DNA of 64,000 nt from Clostridiales bacterium UBA6114 (GTDB lineage: Bacteria; Bacillota; Clostridia; Oscillospirales; Butyricicoccaceae), in NCBI GenBank assembly GCA_002423435.1, contig DIWE01000028.1, positions 1 through 64,000 of the forward strand, given 5' to 3'. Shown piece by piece: positions 36,152 through 45,668 of this stretch. The notes under the pieces were generated by a model. That model made no database searches. It was not told the origin of the DNA and worked only from the letters and a program-made list of their open reading frames with translations. Numbering within the stretch: the stretch's first letter is position 1; each line of letters starts with the position of its first letter. A program made the translations under genes and the position numbers.

Positions 36152-37333
36152 TTATTGAAACGCGGCAGCAATCTGCCGCATGATCTTCCCGATCAATGCC
36201 CGCGGCGCCGCCAGGTTTACACGCACGAAGCCATTTCCCTCCGGTCCGAAGATATACCCTTCGTCCAGGGCCACCCTGGCCTTATGCAGCATGATGTCCT
36301 CCAGCTTTTTGGGGTCCGGCTCCAGCCGGTTGAAATCAAGCCACAGCAGGTAAGTTCCCTCCAGAGGCGTCACCCTCACCTTGCCCCGCCATGTGTTTTC
36401 CGCAAAGTCCCTGGCATACAGATAGTTTTGATAAATGTACGCGAGGCAGGCTTCCAGCCATTCCTCACCGGAATCCCACGCCGCCTTTGCCGCCACCGGC
36501 GCAAAAAAATTGGGATGTGCCCGGCAATACCGGGTAAAGGCCTTGTCAAACCGATCTCTGCGGACTGCATCCGGGATCATGATGCAGGAGAAGGAAAGGC
36601 CCGCCAGGTTAAAGGTTTTGGACGGCGCGTGGCAGACTGCGCAGTTTTGCGCGAAATCGTCTCCCAGAGACGCAAACACCACATGCCGGCCGCCCGGAAG
36701 AATCAGGTCGCTGTGGATCTCGTCGGCGATGACGAAAACGTTGTGTCTCAGGCAGATCTCGCCCAGCCGCCGGAGCTCTTCCCCGGTAAACACCCGCCCC
36801 ACCGGATTGTGGGGATTGCTCATGATGAAGGCCCGGCACTTGGGGGAGGAGGCTTTTTTCTCAAAGTCCCCGAAATCGATCTCATAACGGCCGTCCTTCT
36901 GCCTGAGCGGACTGTTGACCACCACGCGGTTTTGCAGTTCAACGGACATGGAGAAGGGGTAGTAGACCGGCCGTTGGATCAGGACCTCGTCTCCCTCTTC
37001 CGTCTCGGAAAGCAGAAGCAGATTGATGGCCGCTACCACGCCGGGCGTAAAGCGGAACCAGTCCGGCGAGGCCGTCCAGCGATTCCGGCGCTTCTGCCAA
37101 TCCAGATAAGACCGGATAACGTCCTCGCTCAGCCGCGTATAGCCGTACATGCCGTTTCGTGCCGCCTCTATGACAGCCTCCCGGATGGCCGGCGCGGTCT
37201 TTAAATCCATGTCCGCCACCCAGGCCGGCAGCACATCGCTGGTTCCAAAACTCTCTTGCAGCTGGGCAGGATCCCACTTCATCTGGCTCCATGAGAGCCT
37301 GCTCTCAAAATGATCAAAATCAAACGCTTCCAT
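36152..37333 (-). CDS. PLP-dependent PatB/MalY-type aminotransferase-fold lyase
   Basis: A 393-residue fold type I PLP enzyme beginning MEAFDFDHFESR behind AAGGGGG. FTPGVVAAINLLL, SNPHNPVGRVF and the lysine in HAPSKTFNLAGL, which forms the Schiff base, match the MalY/PatB family of cystathionine beta-lyase-like proteins. VLPAWVADMDLKTAPAIREA is also typical. It could cleave a C-S bond or transaminate an amino acid released from the imported compound. It follows the Opp ATPase genes closely. Confidence 0.87.
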   Translation of the reverse strand: MEAFDFDHFESRLSWSQMKWDPAQLQESFGTSDVLPAWVADMDLKTAPAIREAVIEAARNGMYGYTRLSEDVIRSYLDWQKRRNRWTASPDWFRFTPGVVAAINLLLLSETEEGDEVLIQRPVYYPFSMSVELQNRVVVNSPLRQKDGRYEIDFGDFEKKASSPKCRAFIMSNPHNPVGRVFTGEELRRLGEICLRHNVFVIADEIHSDLILPGGRHVVFASLGDDFAQNCAVCHAPSKTFNLAGLSFSCIMIPDAVRRDRFDKAFTRYCRAHPNFFAPVAAKAAWDSGEEWLEACLAYIYQNYLYARDFAENTWRGKVRVTPLEGTYLLWLDFNRLEPDPKKLEDIMLHKARVALDEGYIFGPEGNGFVRVNLAAPRALIGKIMRQIAAAFQ

Positions 37334-37377
37334 ATATGCCCCCTTGGCTCTTGATACCGGCAGTTCCGCCCGGCCTC

Positions 37378-38340
37378 TTACAGCCGGTTGATCTCCCGGA
37401 CGAAATGACATTTGACGAAATGGTCCTTGGACACTTCCTCCAGCTGCGGCTCGGAGTTAAAGCACTCGGGCTTTGCGTAAATGCACCGGGGTGCGAAGCG
37501 GCAGGACTTGGTCACGTTGATGGGGGAGGTGATCTCACCCTTCAAAATGATCTGGTTGTCCGGCGCATTGTATTTGGGCAGCGGGATGGCGGACACCAGC
37601 GCCTTGGTATAGGGGTGATACTGATGGGCAAAGATCTCGGAGGACTTCGCCTTCTCCACCATCTGTCCCAGGTACATCACCGTGATGTCGTTGGAAATGT
37701 GCTTGACCACGGACAGATTGTGCGTGATGAACAGGTAGGTCAGATTCCGCTCCTTCTGCAGCTCCATCATCAGGTTCAGGATCTGGGCCTGGATGGAAAC
37801 GTCCAGGGCGGAGACCGGCTCGTCACACACGATGAGCTTGGGGCCCAGGATCAGGGCGCGGGCAATCCCCACCCGCTGCCGGCGGCCGCCGTCCAGCTCA
37901 TGGGGATAGAGGTTCGAGGTGCGCTCCGCCAGACCCACCACGTCCATGATCTCCCGGACCTTTTGGCGCCGTTCTTCATTGGACTTTTGAAGCTTGTAGA
38001 TCTTCAGAGGCTCCCCGATGATCTCAGCGATGGACATGCGGGGGTTTAAGGAGGCGTAGGGGTCCTGGAAAATGATCTGCATGTCCTTGCGCAGGTCCTT
38101 AAGCTGCGCGCCGGTCACATCGGAGATATCTCTGCCTTCAAAAATGATTTTGCCCTCCGTCCTCTCATGGAGGTGCAGAATCACACGGCCCAGGGTGGAC
38201 TTGCCGCAGCCGGACTCGCCCACGATGCCCAGGGTCTTGCCTGCCTGGACGCTGAAGGTGACACCGTCGACGGCGTGCAGGATACCCTTCCGCGTTTCAA
38301 AATACTTTTTCAAGTCTTCAACTCTTAAAATTTCCGCCAT
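37378..38340 (-). CDS. Opp/Dpp ABC importer ATPase (OppF/DppF type)
   Basis: A 320-residue ATPase starting MAEILRVEDL behind GGAGGTG; the track to 38439 overlaps OppD and is rejected. Walker A is GESGCGKST, Walker B ends LIVCDEPVSALD, and the C terminus has the oligopeptide-type extension with CRFAPRC and later cysteines. In the usual signature position the sequence reads LDGGRRQRVG rather than LSGGQ. It starts one base after the OppD stop codon. It pairs with that ATPase to power the two permeases. Confidence 0.92.
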   Translation of the reverse strand: MAEILRVEDLKKYFETRKGILHAVDGVTFSVQAGKTLGIVGESGCGKSTLGRVILHLHERTEGKIIFEGRDISDVTGAQLKDLRKDMQIIFQDPYASLNPRMSIAEIIGEPLKIYKLQKSNEERRQKVREIMDVVGLAERTSNLYPHELDGGRRQRVGIARALILGPKLIVCDEPVSALDVSIQAQILNLMMELQKERNLTYLFITHNLSVVKHISNDITVMYLGQMVEKAKSSEIFAHQYHPYTKALVSAIPLPKYNAPDNQIILKGEITSPINVTKSCRFAPRCIYAKPECFNSEPQLEEVSKDHFVKCHFVREINRL

Positions 38341-38341
38341 A

Positions 38342-39316
38342 TCACACCTCCGTGTCGCTGAAGCGGTTGCAGCGGACCATGTGGCTGTCCGAAATTTTGA
38401 CCGGCTTGATCGCTCCGCTCTTGCAGGCCTCTGTGGCATAGGGACACCTGGGATGGAATTTGCAGCCGTCGGGCAGGTTCGCCGGGTCGGGAACCATGCC
38501 CTGGATGACTTTCAGGCTGGCGGAATCCTTTTCAATGTCGGGAAGGGAATCAAACAGGCCGACGGTATAGGGGTGGCGCTTGTCGGTGTAAATATCCTTC
38601 AGCGTACCGGACTCGATGATCTCGCCTGCATACACCACGGCCACCTTGTCACAGATCCTCGCCACCACGCCCAGGTCGTGGGTAATGAGGATCATGGATG
38701 TGTTGTACTCCCGCTTCAGATTCCGCATCAGCTCCAGGACCTGCGCCTGAATGGTCACGTCCAGAGCGGTGGTGGGCTCGTCGGCAATGAGCAGCTTAGG
38801 GCTGCAGGCCAGAGCGATGGCGATCATCACCCGCTGCTTCATGCCGCCGGAAAACTGGTGGGGATAGTCGTCACAGCGGGTTCCGGGAATTCCTACCTGC
38901 TCCAGCATCTCAACGGCCTTTTTCCGGGCCTCCGCCTTGGACATTTTATTGTGCAAAAGCACCACCTCGGCGATCTGCTCGCCCGCGGTCATAACCGGGT
39001 TTAAGGAGGTCATGGGGTCCTGAAAGATCATGGAGATCTTGCCGCCGCGGATCTCGCGCATCTGCTTTTCCGGCAGCCTAAGGAGATCCTTCCCCTCAAA
39101 GAGGATGGAGCCGCCCACGATCTCTCCGGGCGGGTCCGGCACCAGGCCCATGATGCCCAGGGCGGTGGTGGTCTTACCGGCGCCGGTCTCGCCCACAAGG
39201 CCGATACTCTCGCCCTCCTCCAGGGAGAAGGTAATGTCATTCACCGCGTAAACCGTCTCTTCATCCGTCACATAGCGGATCTCGAGGTCTCGAACTTCCA
39301 ATATATTCTCAGCCAT
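38342..39316 (-). CDS. Opp/Dpp ABC importer ATPase (OppD/DppD type)
   Basis: A 324-residue ATPase with Walker A GETGAGKTT, signature FSGGMKQR, Walker B LLIADEPTTALD and the oligopeptide C-terminal motif CKFHPRCPYA. GAAAGGAG precedes the start. It is the second ATPase of the importer and lies between the permease and OppF genes in the standard order. Confidence 0.93.
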   Translation of the reverse strand: MAENILEVRDLEIRYVTDEETVYAVNDITFSLEEGESIGLVGETGAGKTTTALGIMGLVPDPPGEIVGGSILFEGKDLLRLPEKQMREIRGGKISMIFQDPMTSLNPVMTAGEQIAEVVLLHNKMSKAEARKKAVEMLEQVGIPGTRCDDYPHQFSGGMKQRVMIAIALACSPKLLIADEPTTALDVTIQAQVLELMRNLKREYNTSMILITHDLGVVARICDKVAVVYAGEIIESGTLKDIYTDKRHPYTVGLFDSLPDIEKDSASLKVIQGMVPDPANLPDGCKFHPRCPYATEACKSGAIKPVKISDSHMVRCNRFSDTEV

Positions 39317-39335
39317 ACTGCGCTCCTTTCGTGCG

Positions 39336-40196
39336 TTACTTTTTCAGCCTGGGATCCAGGCAGTCCCGCAGCCCGTCACCCACCACGTTCAGCGCGTATA
39401 CCACAACCATGATCGCAAGGCCCGGGATCACCGTCAGATACCACTGGGTACGGATGAACATACGTCCGGCGGACAGCATGGCGCCCCATTCCGGCTTGGG
39501 CGCCTGGATGCCGAAGCCCAAAAAGCTGAGCGCGGACGCGGAGATGATGGCGCCCGCCATGCTCAGCGTCGCCTGCACGATCAGGGAGGAGATGGAGTTG
39601 GGCAGGATATGATGCAGGATAATGCGGCCGTTGCCGGCGCCGATGGCCCGGGCCGCCTCCACAAATTCCTGCTCACGGGTAGTCAGCACCGAGGCCCGCA
39701 CTACCCGGGCGAACTTGGGTGTGGAGGAGAGGCCCACCGCCAGCATCAGGTTGAACAGGCTGGAACCAAGGGCCGAAACGATGCACATGGCCAGCAGCAT
39801 CTGTGGGATGGCCATGAACAGATCCATGCAGCGCATGATGATGTTGTCGAGCTTTTGATAATAGGCCGCCAGCACCCCGAGGAAGCCGCCGGTCACAACC
39901 GAGATACCCACCGCCAGGAAGCCGATGAGCAGGGAATAGCGGCTGCCGTAAATCAGGCGGCTGAATACGTCCCGGCCCAGATTGTCCGTACCGAAAATAT
40001 ACTCGCTGCAGGGGAAGATCTTGGCTCTGCTGGCATCCTGATCATCATAGCCATAGGGGGCAAGCTGCTCGGCAAAAACAGCGACCAGGATGAACAGGAT
40101 CAATACGATCAGGCCAACGACCGCCTGCCTGTTTTTCCGGAACCGTCTCCAGATCTCGGACAGCATGGTATGTCTTTGCTCTTTTTTCTTAGCCAT
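39336..40196 (-). CDS. Opp/Dpp ABC importer permease (DppC type)
   Basis: A 286-residue permease beginning MAKKKEQRHT, with one N-terminal and about five further membrane segments. EFVEAARAIGAGNGRIILHH is the cytoplasmic EAA loop that contacts the ATPases. The start codon overlaps the stop of the DppB gene by one base (TAATG). The longer frame to 40694 runs through DppB and is rejected. Confidence 0.93.
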   Translation of the reverse strand: MAKKKEQRHTMLSEIWRRFRKNRQAVVGLIVLILFILVAVFAEQLAPYGYDDQDASRAKIFPCSEYIFGTDNLGRDVFSRLIYGSRYSLLIGFLAVGISVVTGGFLGVLAAYYQKLDNIIMRCMDLFMAIPQMLLAMCIVSALGSSLFNLMLAVGLSSTPKFARVVRASVLTTREQEFVEAARAIGAGNGRIILHHILPNSISSLIVQATLSMAGAIISASALSFLGFGIQAPKPEWGAMLSAGRMFIRTQWYLTVIPGLAIMVVVYALNVVGDGLRDCLDPRLKK

Positions 40197-41173
40197 TACG
40201 CCTGACTCGCCCCTTTCTTCCGAAAGCTTCTGTGCTTTCGGCTTTTGTTGTACATGGTCTTCGTACGGGGGTCGATGAACGTGTAAATGATGTCCACGAG
40301 CAGGTTCAAAATGGCGGAGACAAAGGCGATCAGCAGCACGCAGCCCTGAACGGCGGCGTAGTCCCTGGCATTCATGGAATCCACCAGATATTTTCCGACA
40401 CCGGCAATGGAGAAAATGACCTCCGTGATGATGGAGCCCGCGAGCAATATGCCCAGCTGCAGACCGATGACCGTGATGATGGGAATCATAGCGTTTTTCA
40501 GAGCGTGGCGCATGATGACCAGATAATAGGTCTGCCCCTTTGCATTGGCGGTGCGGATGTAATCCTGCCGCAGCACCTCCAGCATGGAGCTTCTGGTGGT
40601 GCGCATGATGGTGGCCGATGAGTTCACTCCCAGTGCAATGACCGGCAGCACCATCTGTTTCCAGGTATTTCCGTATCCGGAGGCGGGGAACCACCCCAGC
40701 CAGACGGAAAACAGCAGGATCAGCATCAGACCCTGCCAGAACATGGGCATGGAGATGCCGAACAGCGCCGCGCCGGTGGACAGGGAATCCCAGATGGTAT
40801 TTTGCTTCAGCGCCGAGACAATACCGAAGAAAATACCCAGTATGATGCCCAGCACGATGCTCCAGGCGGAAATGTTGAACGTGACTTTGAAGCGAACGAT
40901 CAGCTCATTAAGCACCGGCGTTCTGGAACGGTAGGAGATGCCCAGGTCGCCATGGGTCAGGCCCATGAGATAGCGCCCCAACCGTTCCCAATATGTTCCG
41001 TTGATGCCGAGCTCTACACGGTAGGCCTCTATGGCCTCCGGCGTGGCGTTGTCGCCCAGTGCCAAAACTGCGGGATCACCGGGGGAGAAATACAAAATCG
41101 TGAAAACGATGATCGCAACGCCGATCAGCACCGGGATGATCCACAGCAGTCGTTTTAAGATATACTTCAGCAT
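40196..41173 (-). CDS. Opp/Dpp ABC importer permease (DppB type)
   Basis: A 325-residue permease starting MLKYILKRLLW, with six membrane segments. DYIRTANAKGQTYYLVIMRH is the EAA loop. GVAIIVFTILYFSPGDPA is the typical DppB N-terminal segment. GAGGGATATAGG precedes the start. It forms the pore with the DppC-type protein. Confidence 0.93.
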   Translation of the reverse strand: MLKYILKRLLWIIPVLIGVAIIVFTILYFSPGDPAVLALGDNATPEAIEAYRVELGINGTYWERLGRYLMGLTHGDLGISYRSRTPVLNELIVRFKVTFNISAWSIVLGIILGIFFGIVSALKQNTIWDSLSTGAALFGISMPMFWQGLMLILLFSVWLGWFPASGYGNTWKQMVLPVIALGVNSSATIMRTTRSSMLEVLRQDYIRTANAKGQTYYLVIMRHALKNAMIPIITVIGLQLGILLAGSIITEVIFSIAGVGKYLVDSMNARDYAAVQGCVLLIAFVSAILNLLVDIIYTFIDPRTKTMYNKSRKHRSFRKKGASQA

Positions 41174-41261
41174 CCTATATCCCTCACTTAACCTTTCCGG
41201 GGCCGTTTCCGGGCCGCCGCGCTTTGACGCGCGGCCCCCGTGCAATGCCCCCCGGGAGAAG

Positions 41262-41301
41262 ATTGGGAGACAAATAATGAACTTATCATTCGTCTCCCAA
41301 T
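41262..41301 (-). promoter_or_regulatory. Intercistronic hairpin after the binding-protein gene
   Basis: ATTGGGAGAC at 41262-41271 pairs perfectly with 41292-41301, with a shorter inner stem. No T run follows. Such hairpins after binding-protein genes usually stabilise the upstream message and lower downstream expression; that role here is inferred. Confidence 0.6.
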
Positions 41302-41335
41302 CCGTTTGTTATGTTTCTTTAAAACGTCCGGCGGA

Positions 41336-42919
41336 TTATTCGAAGTAGCAATACTTCAGCAGAGGAGACTGGTAAGCGCCATTGCGGAAGCCCTGCAGGG
41401 AGTTTATATAGCAATGCACGTCCTCCTGCTGATAGATGGGGATGATGGCCGCGTCTTCCAGGGCCAGCTTCTGGATCTGGGCATTGAGCTCACTGCGCTT
41501 TTCCGTATCGGGCTCAGCGGAGGCAGCTTCAATGAGCTTGTCCATCTCGGGGTTGCTGTAACCCATGATGTTGCGGTTGGTGTTGTCCTTGCTCCAGAAG
41601 TAGCGGTTTGCATAGTCGATGTCACCGTTGGTGGCGGAGATGCCCCAGGTGTAGATATCGAAATTGTGCTCCACCTTCAGAGCCTGGTTATTGGTGGCGC
41701 CGTCCAGGGAGATCAGCTCCACATTGATGCCGATCTGGGACAGGGCGTTCTTGAAAAACTCACCGTAGGCCATGCGGACAGCCATGTTGCCGGTGTGATA
41801 GGTGCAGTCAAAGCCGTTGGGATAGCCGGCCTCGGCCAGCAGCTGTTTGGCCTTTTCAATGTTATACTTGTACACGGGGTAGTCCACGTGGTAGGACGAG
41901 CCGCTTGCCGCAATGGAGTCCACGATATTGTCTGGCAAAAGGCCGATGGCGGGACGGCCTATGCCGTTCATGCAGACGCTCCAGGCGCTTTCCAGATCCA
42001 GGGCATACGCAATGGCCTGCCGGACACGGACGTCGCTAAAGGGGGCCTTGCGCTGGTTACAGCTCAAGTAAGCATTGTCCATGGTGAACTCGCGGAAGAG
42101 GGTAACATCGGGATTAGCTTCGCAGGCCTCGATATCAACGCCGGAGATGTCATAGGCCGCGTCGGCGCCGCCGGTCTCCACCTCGATGTAACGGTTGCCG
42201 TCCTCGGAAATGACCTTGAACACCACATTCTGGATGGCGGGCTGGCCTTCCTCATGATAATCCGCGAAGCCTGTCAGGTTCACATGGTCGCCGATGGCCC
42301 AGTCGCCCCAGGCGTATGCGCCGGTGCCGATATCCATCTTCGACCAGTCGCCGCCGTTGTCCTCATAGCCCTTCTGGCTGAACATGACGCAGGAGGGATA
42401 GGAGAGGTTGGCGATGACGGGCATATACACTTCCTGCATGACGATCACAAAGGTGTAATCATCCACTGTGTGACTTTTCTTCAGATCCATCTTCTCCGTC
42501 ACGCTGTTGTTGCTGCTCTGGCTGAGGATGTTCAGGGAGAACAGGCAGTCGCTGGCCTTCAGCTCTTCGCCGTTGTGGCACATGATGCCCTGCTTTAACT
42601 GGACGGTCAGCTCCAGATAGTCCTCGGACCACTTCCAGCTCTCCGCCAGCAGGGGCTTAAACTCATTGTCGGGTACAGTCCGCTCGATGAGGGTCTCATA
42701 GACCTGCGCCTTGATCTTTTCCGTGGCGTTGGTGGTGCTGCCGCTGACAGGGTCCTTGTCGGCCATGTCTTCCCGCACGGCGATGGTGAGGGTATCCTTG
42801 GCGGGCGCGTTGTTATTTTCGCCGCTCGAAGACGGGGTGCCTTCCTTGTTGCCGCAGGCGGTGGCCAACATGCACACGCATAGCAGCACGGCAAAAATGC
42901 TTGTGACTTTCTTCTTCAT
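41336..42919 (-). CDS. Family 5 extracellular solute-binding lipoprotein
   Basis: A 527-residue oligopeptide/nickel-type binding protein. The signal ends in a lipobox LATAC near residue 22, followed by a Gly/Ser/Asn linker. LTVQLKQGIMCHNGEELKAS and RVRQAIAYALDLE are family landmarks. It presents the ligand to the DppB/C permeases encoded downstream. The ligand is not read from sequence. With an opine dehydrogenase gene in the same operon, an opine-like secondary amine dicarboxylate or a dipeptide are candidates. Confidence 0.92.
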   Translation of the reverse strand: MKKKVTSIFAVLLCVCMLATACGNKEGTPSSSGENNNAPAKDTLTIAVREDMADKDPVSGSTTNATEKIKAQVYETLIERTVPDNEFKPLLAESWKWSEDYLELTVQLKQGIMCHNGEELKASDCLFSLNILSQSSNNSVTEKMDLKKSHTVDDYTFVIVMQEVYMPVIANLSYPSCVMFSQKGYEDNGGDWSKMDIGTGAYAWGDWAIGDHVNLTGFADYHEEGQPAIQNVVFKVISEDGNRYIEVETGGADAAYDISGVDIEACEANPDVTLFREFTMDNAYLSCNQRKAPFSDVRVRQAIAYALDLESAWSVCMNGIGRPAIGLLPDNIVDSIAASGSSYHVDYPVYKYNIEKAKQLLAEAGYPNGFDCTYHTGNMAVRMAYGEFFKNALSQIGINVELISLDGATNNQALKVEHNFDIYTWGISATNGDIDYANRYFWSKDNTNRNIMGYSNPEMDKLIEAASAEPDTEKRSELNAQIQKLALEDAAIIPIYQQEDVHCYINSLQGFRNGAYQSPLLKYCYFE

Positions 42920-43007
42920 ACTCTCTCTTCTCCTTCATAATTTGATCTACAACATCCGAGAGAAATCGGAAACTGCCTGGTTGCCCGGCCGCGACTGGCC
43001 GGTGTGG

Positions 43008-43139
43008 TCAAAAATGGTCGTAGCTCATGGTCTCCTCGAAGGATTTTTTCTGCCGCCGGGGCGAATCGTCCGCGCCATATCCCAAAACCACCATGGACAC
43101 CACTTTCACGGCGTCGGAAATATCGAGAATCTTTTTCAC
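43008..43139 (-). pseudogene. Nitroreductase-family C-terminal remnant
   Basis: A 43-codon frame from a GTG at 43139 encodes only a tail: VVSMVVLGYGADDSPRRQKK followed by SFEETMSYDHF. This matches the last 40 residues of nitroreductase-family proteins, where LGYP-X-E and a basic run precede the end. The FMN-binding body is missing; its place upstream is taken by the opine dehydrogenase gene, 12 bases away. GGGGAGGAG before the GTG could still allow translation. Confidence 0.6.
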
Positions 43140-43151
43140 GGTCTCCTCCCC

Positions 43152-44228
43152 TCAGCGGACCATCTCCCGGATCTCCTCCAGCGTCCTGCCCGCAAGGCCC
43201 AGCTTTTCAGCCGTGCGGCCCTCGGTGCGGAAGTCCCGGCCGCACACGGCGCCGGCAATGTTCACGAAGGCATCCATCATTGGCGTGGGGATCCGAAGCA
43301 TGGCGCCGACGGAGGTCAGCGGCACCAGGCCGGACATGGTGTCCTCCACAATGAAGCGATGCTTAACGGTCGTGGGGTTTTTCAGTCCCTTATACGGCTC
43401 GATATGCTGGATCATATCATACAGATTGTCCCGCGGCTCCAGCCTGTAGACCTTCGTCAGGGATTCTCCCAGGGGGAGGGCATTGACGCCCATGGCCCGG
43501 CATACGGCCACGCGCTCCTCGTCGCACGCGGAAATGATATCTGCCACGTGGGGCGTGATTCCCTCCATGTAGTAATCGTAGCTTTCGCCCAGATCCATCT
43601 TGTTGATGTTCATCAGGCTGGGAATGGGGTGGAGCATGGCGCCGCCGCCCTGGAAGCTGGTCTCCAGCACAGAGGAAACAGGGGTCAGGTTCGGGAAGAT
43701 GGGACCGAGCACCTCCATCAGGCGGCCGATATCCCTGCCGGGCAGCGTCGCGATGGGAACGGTGGCCTTGATGCCGCTCTGGAACGCCGTGCCGATCTCA
43801 TAGCTGCGGCAGGCATACATGAGGTCGCCTGCCTCCGCGATAATAACGTCCTTTCCGCAGCCGTTCTCTCCCCTGATGATATTGGCCACCTCCAGGGCGC
43901 CGCCGCAGTGGCCGGGGTTCAGCACGATGATCTGGCCGTCCCGGATATAGGGCAGGCACTCCATGGCAATGCCGCGGTGGGCATCGGTGGTGGAGACGAT
44001 CATGACGACATCCGCATCCTCCAATATCTGAGGCAGCTTGTCCGTGATGAGCTCAGGAGTGCCCTCGCACTCAATAAGGCCCGTGACCTTGATGGTCTTC
44101 AGCTCCTTCAGCCGCTGCACCTTGGCGCTGTCGATATCGTACAGCCTGACACTGTACCCTTTGCTCGACAGGATGGCCGCCATGGTCTGGCCGCCGGCTC
44201 CGGCGCCGATGATCGCAAATTTCAGCAT
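43152..44228 (-). CDS. NAD/NADP octopine/nopaline dehydrogenase-family protein
   Basis: A 358-residue opine dehydrogenase-type enzyme. The start MLKFAIIGAG is preceded by GGAGGG. GAGAGG (residues 8-13) is the dinucleotide-binding loop; the C-terminal helical domain includes an HPIPSLMNI segment near the catalytic His. Family members make or oxidatively split secondary amine dicarboxylates formed from an amino acid and a 2-oxoacid. Next to an Opp importer and a PLP enzyme, breakdown of an imported opine is the simplest reading. Synthesis of an opine metallophore is less likely, as no nicotianamine-synthase-like gene is present. Confidence 0.85.
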   Translation of the reverse strand: MLKFAIIGAGAGGQTMAAILSSKGYSVRLYDIDSAKVQRLKELKTIKVTGLIECEGTPELITDKLPQILEDADVVMIVSTTDAHRGIAMECLPYIRDGQIIVLNPGHCGGALEVANIIRGENGCGKDVIIAEAGDLMYACRSYEIGTAFQSGIKATVPIATLPGRDIGRLMEVLGPIFPNLTPVSSVLETSFQGGGAMLHPIPSLMNINKMDLGESYDYYMEGITPHVADIISACDEERVAVCRAMGVNALPLGESLTKVYRLEPRDNLYDMIQHIEPYKGLKNPTTVKHRFIVEDTMSGLVPLTSVGAMLRIPTPMMDAFVNIAGAVCGRDFRTEGRTAEKLGLAGRTLEEIREMVR

Positions 44229-44451
44229 GTTTTTCCCTCCATATGTAAATTTTACAAACAAGGCCTAAGCAAAAGAAAAGGACACCAAAGGTCTCTCAAT
44301 ACCTTAGGCGCCCTTGCCGTAATCAAATGACAGATGATGAATGGCTCCTCTCCATTTTACAGGACATTCAGGTATATCGGAATTATTGTTTAACTCCAAA
44401 CATATAACCTTCCGTGATATCGGTATGCCGTAAAACTTTCGTGAATAGGGA

Positions 44452-44466
44452 ATTCAAATTTTGAAT
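44452..44466. promoter_or_regulatory. Candidate LysR operator
   Basis: ATTCAAATTTTGAAT is a perfect 15-base palindrome that fits the T-N11-A pattern of LysR boxes. It lies in the 507-base AT-rich divergent region (44229-44735) between the opine dehydrogenase-like and LysR genes. Nothing else was recognised there apart from short runs of T near 44610-44640. Confidence 0.5.
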
Positions 44467-44735
44467 GCTGTCATAATCTTTTTGTAAATAAATTATAACA
44501 TATTGCCGCCGGAAGTGTTTATGCGACAAAAATGCCACTAATTATATGGTTTTTGCATAACCTGTCCCGCGTGCATTTTTATCCATTTTGTTTGTGTTTT
44601 ACCTATTTTTTTTAATTTTCCTTGTATTTATCCTATTTTTTTGATATATTTAAAAACAATTTCTTTTTGAGCGAATCCGGTTTATTATCAATAAACAGCG
44701 CCCTGCGGCAGGACAGGGGGAGGAAGGAGCTCATC

Positions 44736-45668
44736 ATGACCTTTCAACAGCTCAGCTTCGCAGTGGAAGTGGCTAAGTGCGCGTCGATCAATAAGGCCGC
44801 CGAGCGGCTCTATACCCACCAAAGTAACGTCAGCAACGCCATTAAGCAGTTGGAGGAAGAACTCGGCATCCAAATTTTTAAGCGTACGAAAAAGGGCGTT
44901 TCCGTCACGAACGACGGGCGGGAATTTCTGAGCTACGCGGAAGAGATCATTGACAAAAAGGCCTTTGTGGAAGACCTGTACGCCATTCGGAACCGCTACC
45001 GGCGGCAGTATCTCAGCGTCTCCTCCATGCGCGCTTACTTTTTATCAATGCCGATTATTCAGCTTCAGGATTATTTGACCCGAGAGGACATTGATCCCAC
45101 TTATATCCGCCTGAAAAAGCGCTCATTTTCCGACGTTTTGGACGACGTGGAGCAAGGTCAGTCCGATCTTGGTATTGTGTTTTTGCCAAAATCCCAAAAG
45201 CGGCGGATCCAGCGCATTTCCAGCGCCAAAAGCCTGGACTATTTTGAACTGGGGGACAGCCATGTCAGCGTCGTCCTGCGGGAGGATCACCCGGTTTTGC
45301 TGTCGGATCCCATGAAGCATATCACGAAGTATCCATACGTGATCGCGGAGGCAACGGAGAATTTCAGGAAATTTTACGATGAGGCCTCCCGCTCCATTTC
45401 CCAGCTTTTCCAAAATCCCCCCAATGTTGTGATCTCCATCAACGAAAGCGCGGCCTCCCAGGATATCGTCGCCCATACAAACTCGTTTTTCATCAGCTGC
45501 ACCACCTGGCAGCACTCGCAGCACTACGCCTTTTCCTCTCTTTCCCTCGAGGGGGACGACAATATCCTGACCCACTACTATGTTACCAGGAAAAACCACG
45601 AGCCCTCTCCATTGACGGAGCTTTACATCCGGGAGCTGAAAAAAATGTTCAGCTTCGGCAATTTGTAA
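44736..45668 (+). CDS. LysR-family regulator of the island operon
   Basis: A 310-residue LysR regulator starting MTFQQLSFAVEVAK behind GGAGGAAGGAG. The helix-turn-helix reads SINKAAERLYTHQSNVSNAI. It is transcribed divergently from the opine dehydrogenase-like gene, the standard layout for a LysR activator of that operon. The frame upstream of 44736 is AT-rich promoter DNA. The gene ends 20 bases before the right direct repeat. Confidence 0.9.
   Translation: MTFQQLSFAVEVAKCASINKAAERLYTHQSNVSNAIKQLEEELGIQIFKRTKKGVSVTNDGREFLSYAEEIIDKKAFVEDLYAIRNRYRRQYLSVSSMRAYFLSMPIIQLQDYLTREDIDPTYIRLKKRSFSDVLDDVEQGQSDLGIVFLPKSQKRRIQRISSAKSLDYFELGDSHVSVVLREDHPVLLSDPMKHITKYPYVIAEATENFRKFYDEASRSISQLFQNPPNVVISINESAASQDIVAHTNSFFISCTTWQHSQHYAFSSLSLEGDDNILTHYYVTRKNHEPSPLTELYIRELKKMFSFGNL

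Noticed and set aside
41240..42598. 452-codon plus-strand open frame
   Set aside because: It is antisense to the solute-binding lipoprotein gene and shows no domain; it is a shadow of GC-rich codons.
36152..44228. Opine metallophore (staphylopine-like) synthesis and uptake
   Set aside because: An opine dehydrogenase and a nickel/peptide importer fit, but no nicotianamine-synthase-like gene or exporter is present, and the UxaA and PLP genes point to catabolism.
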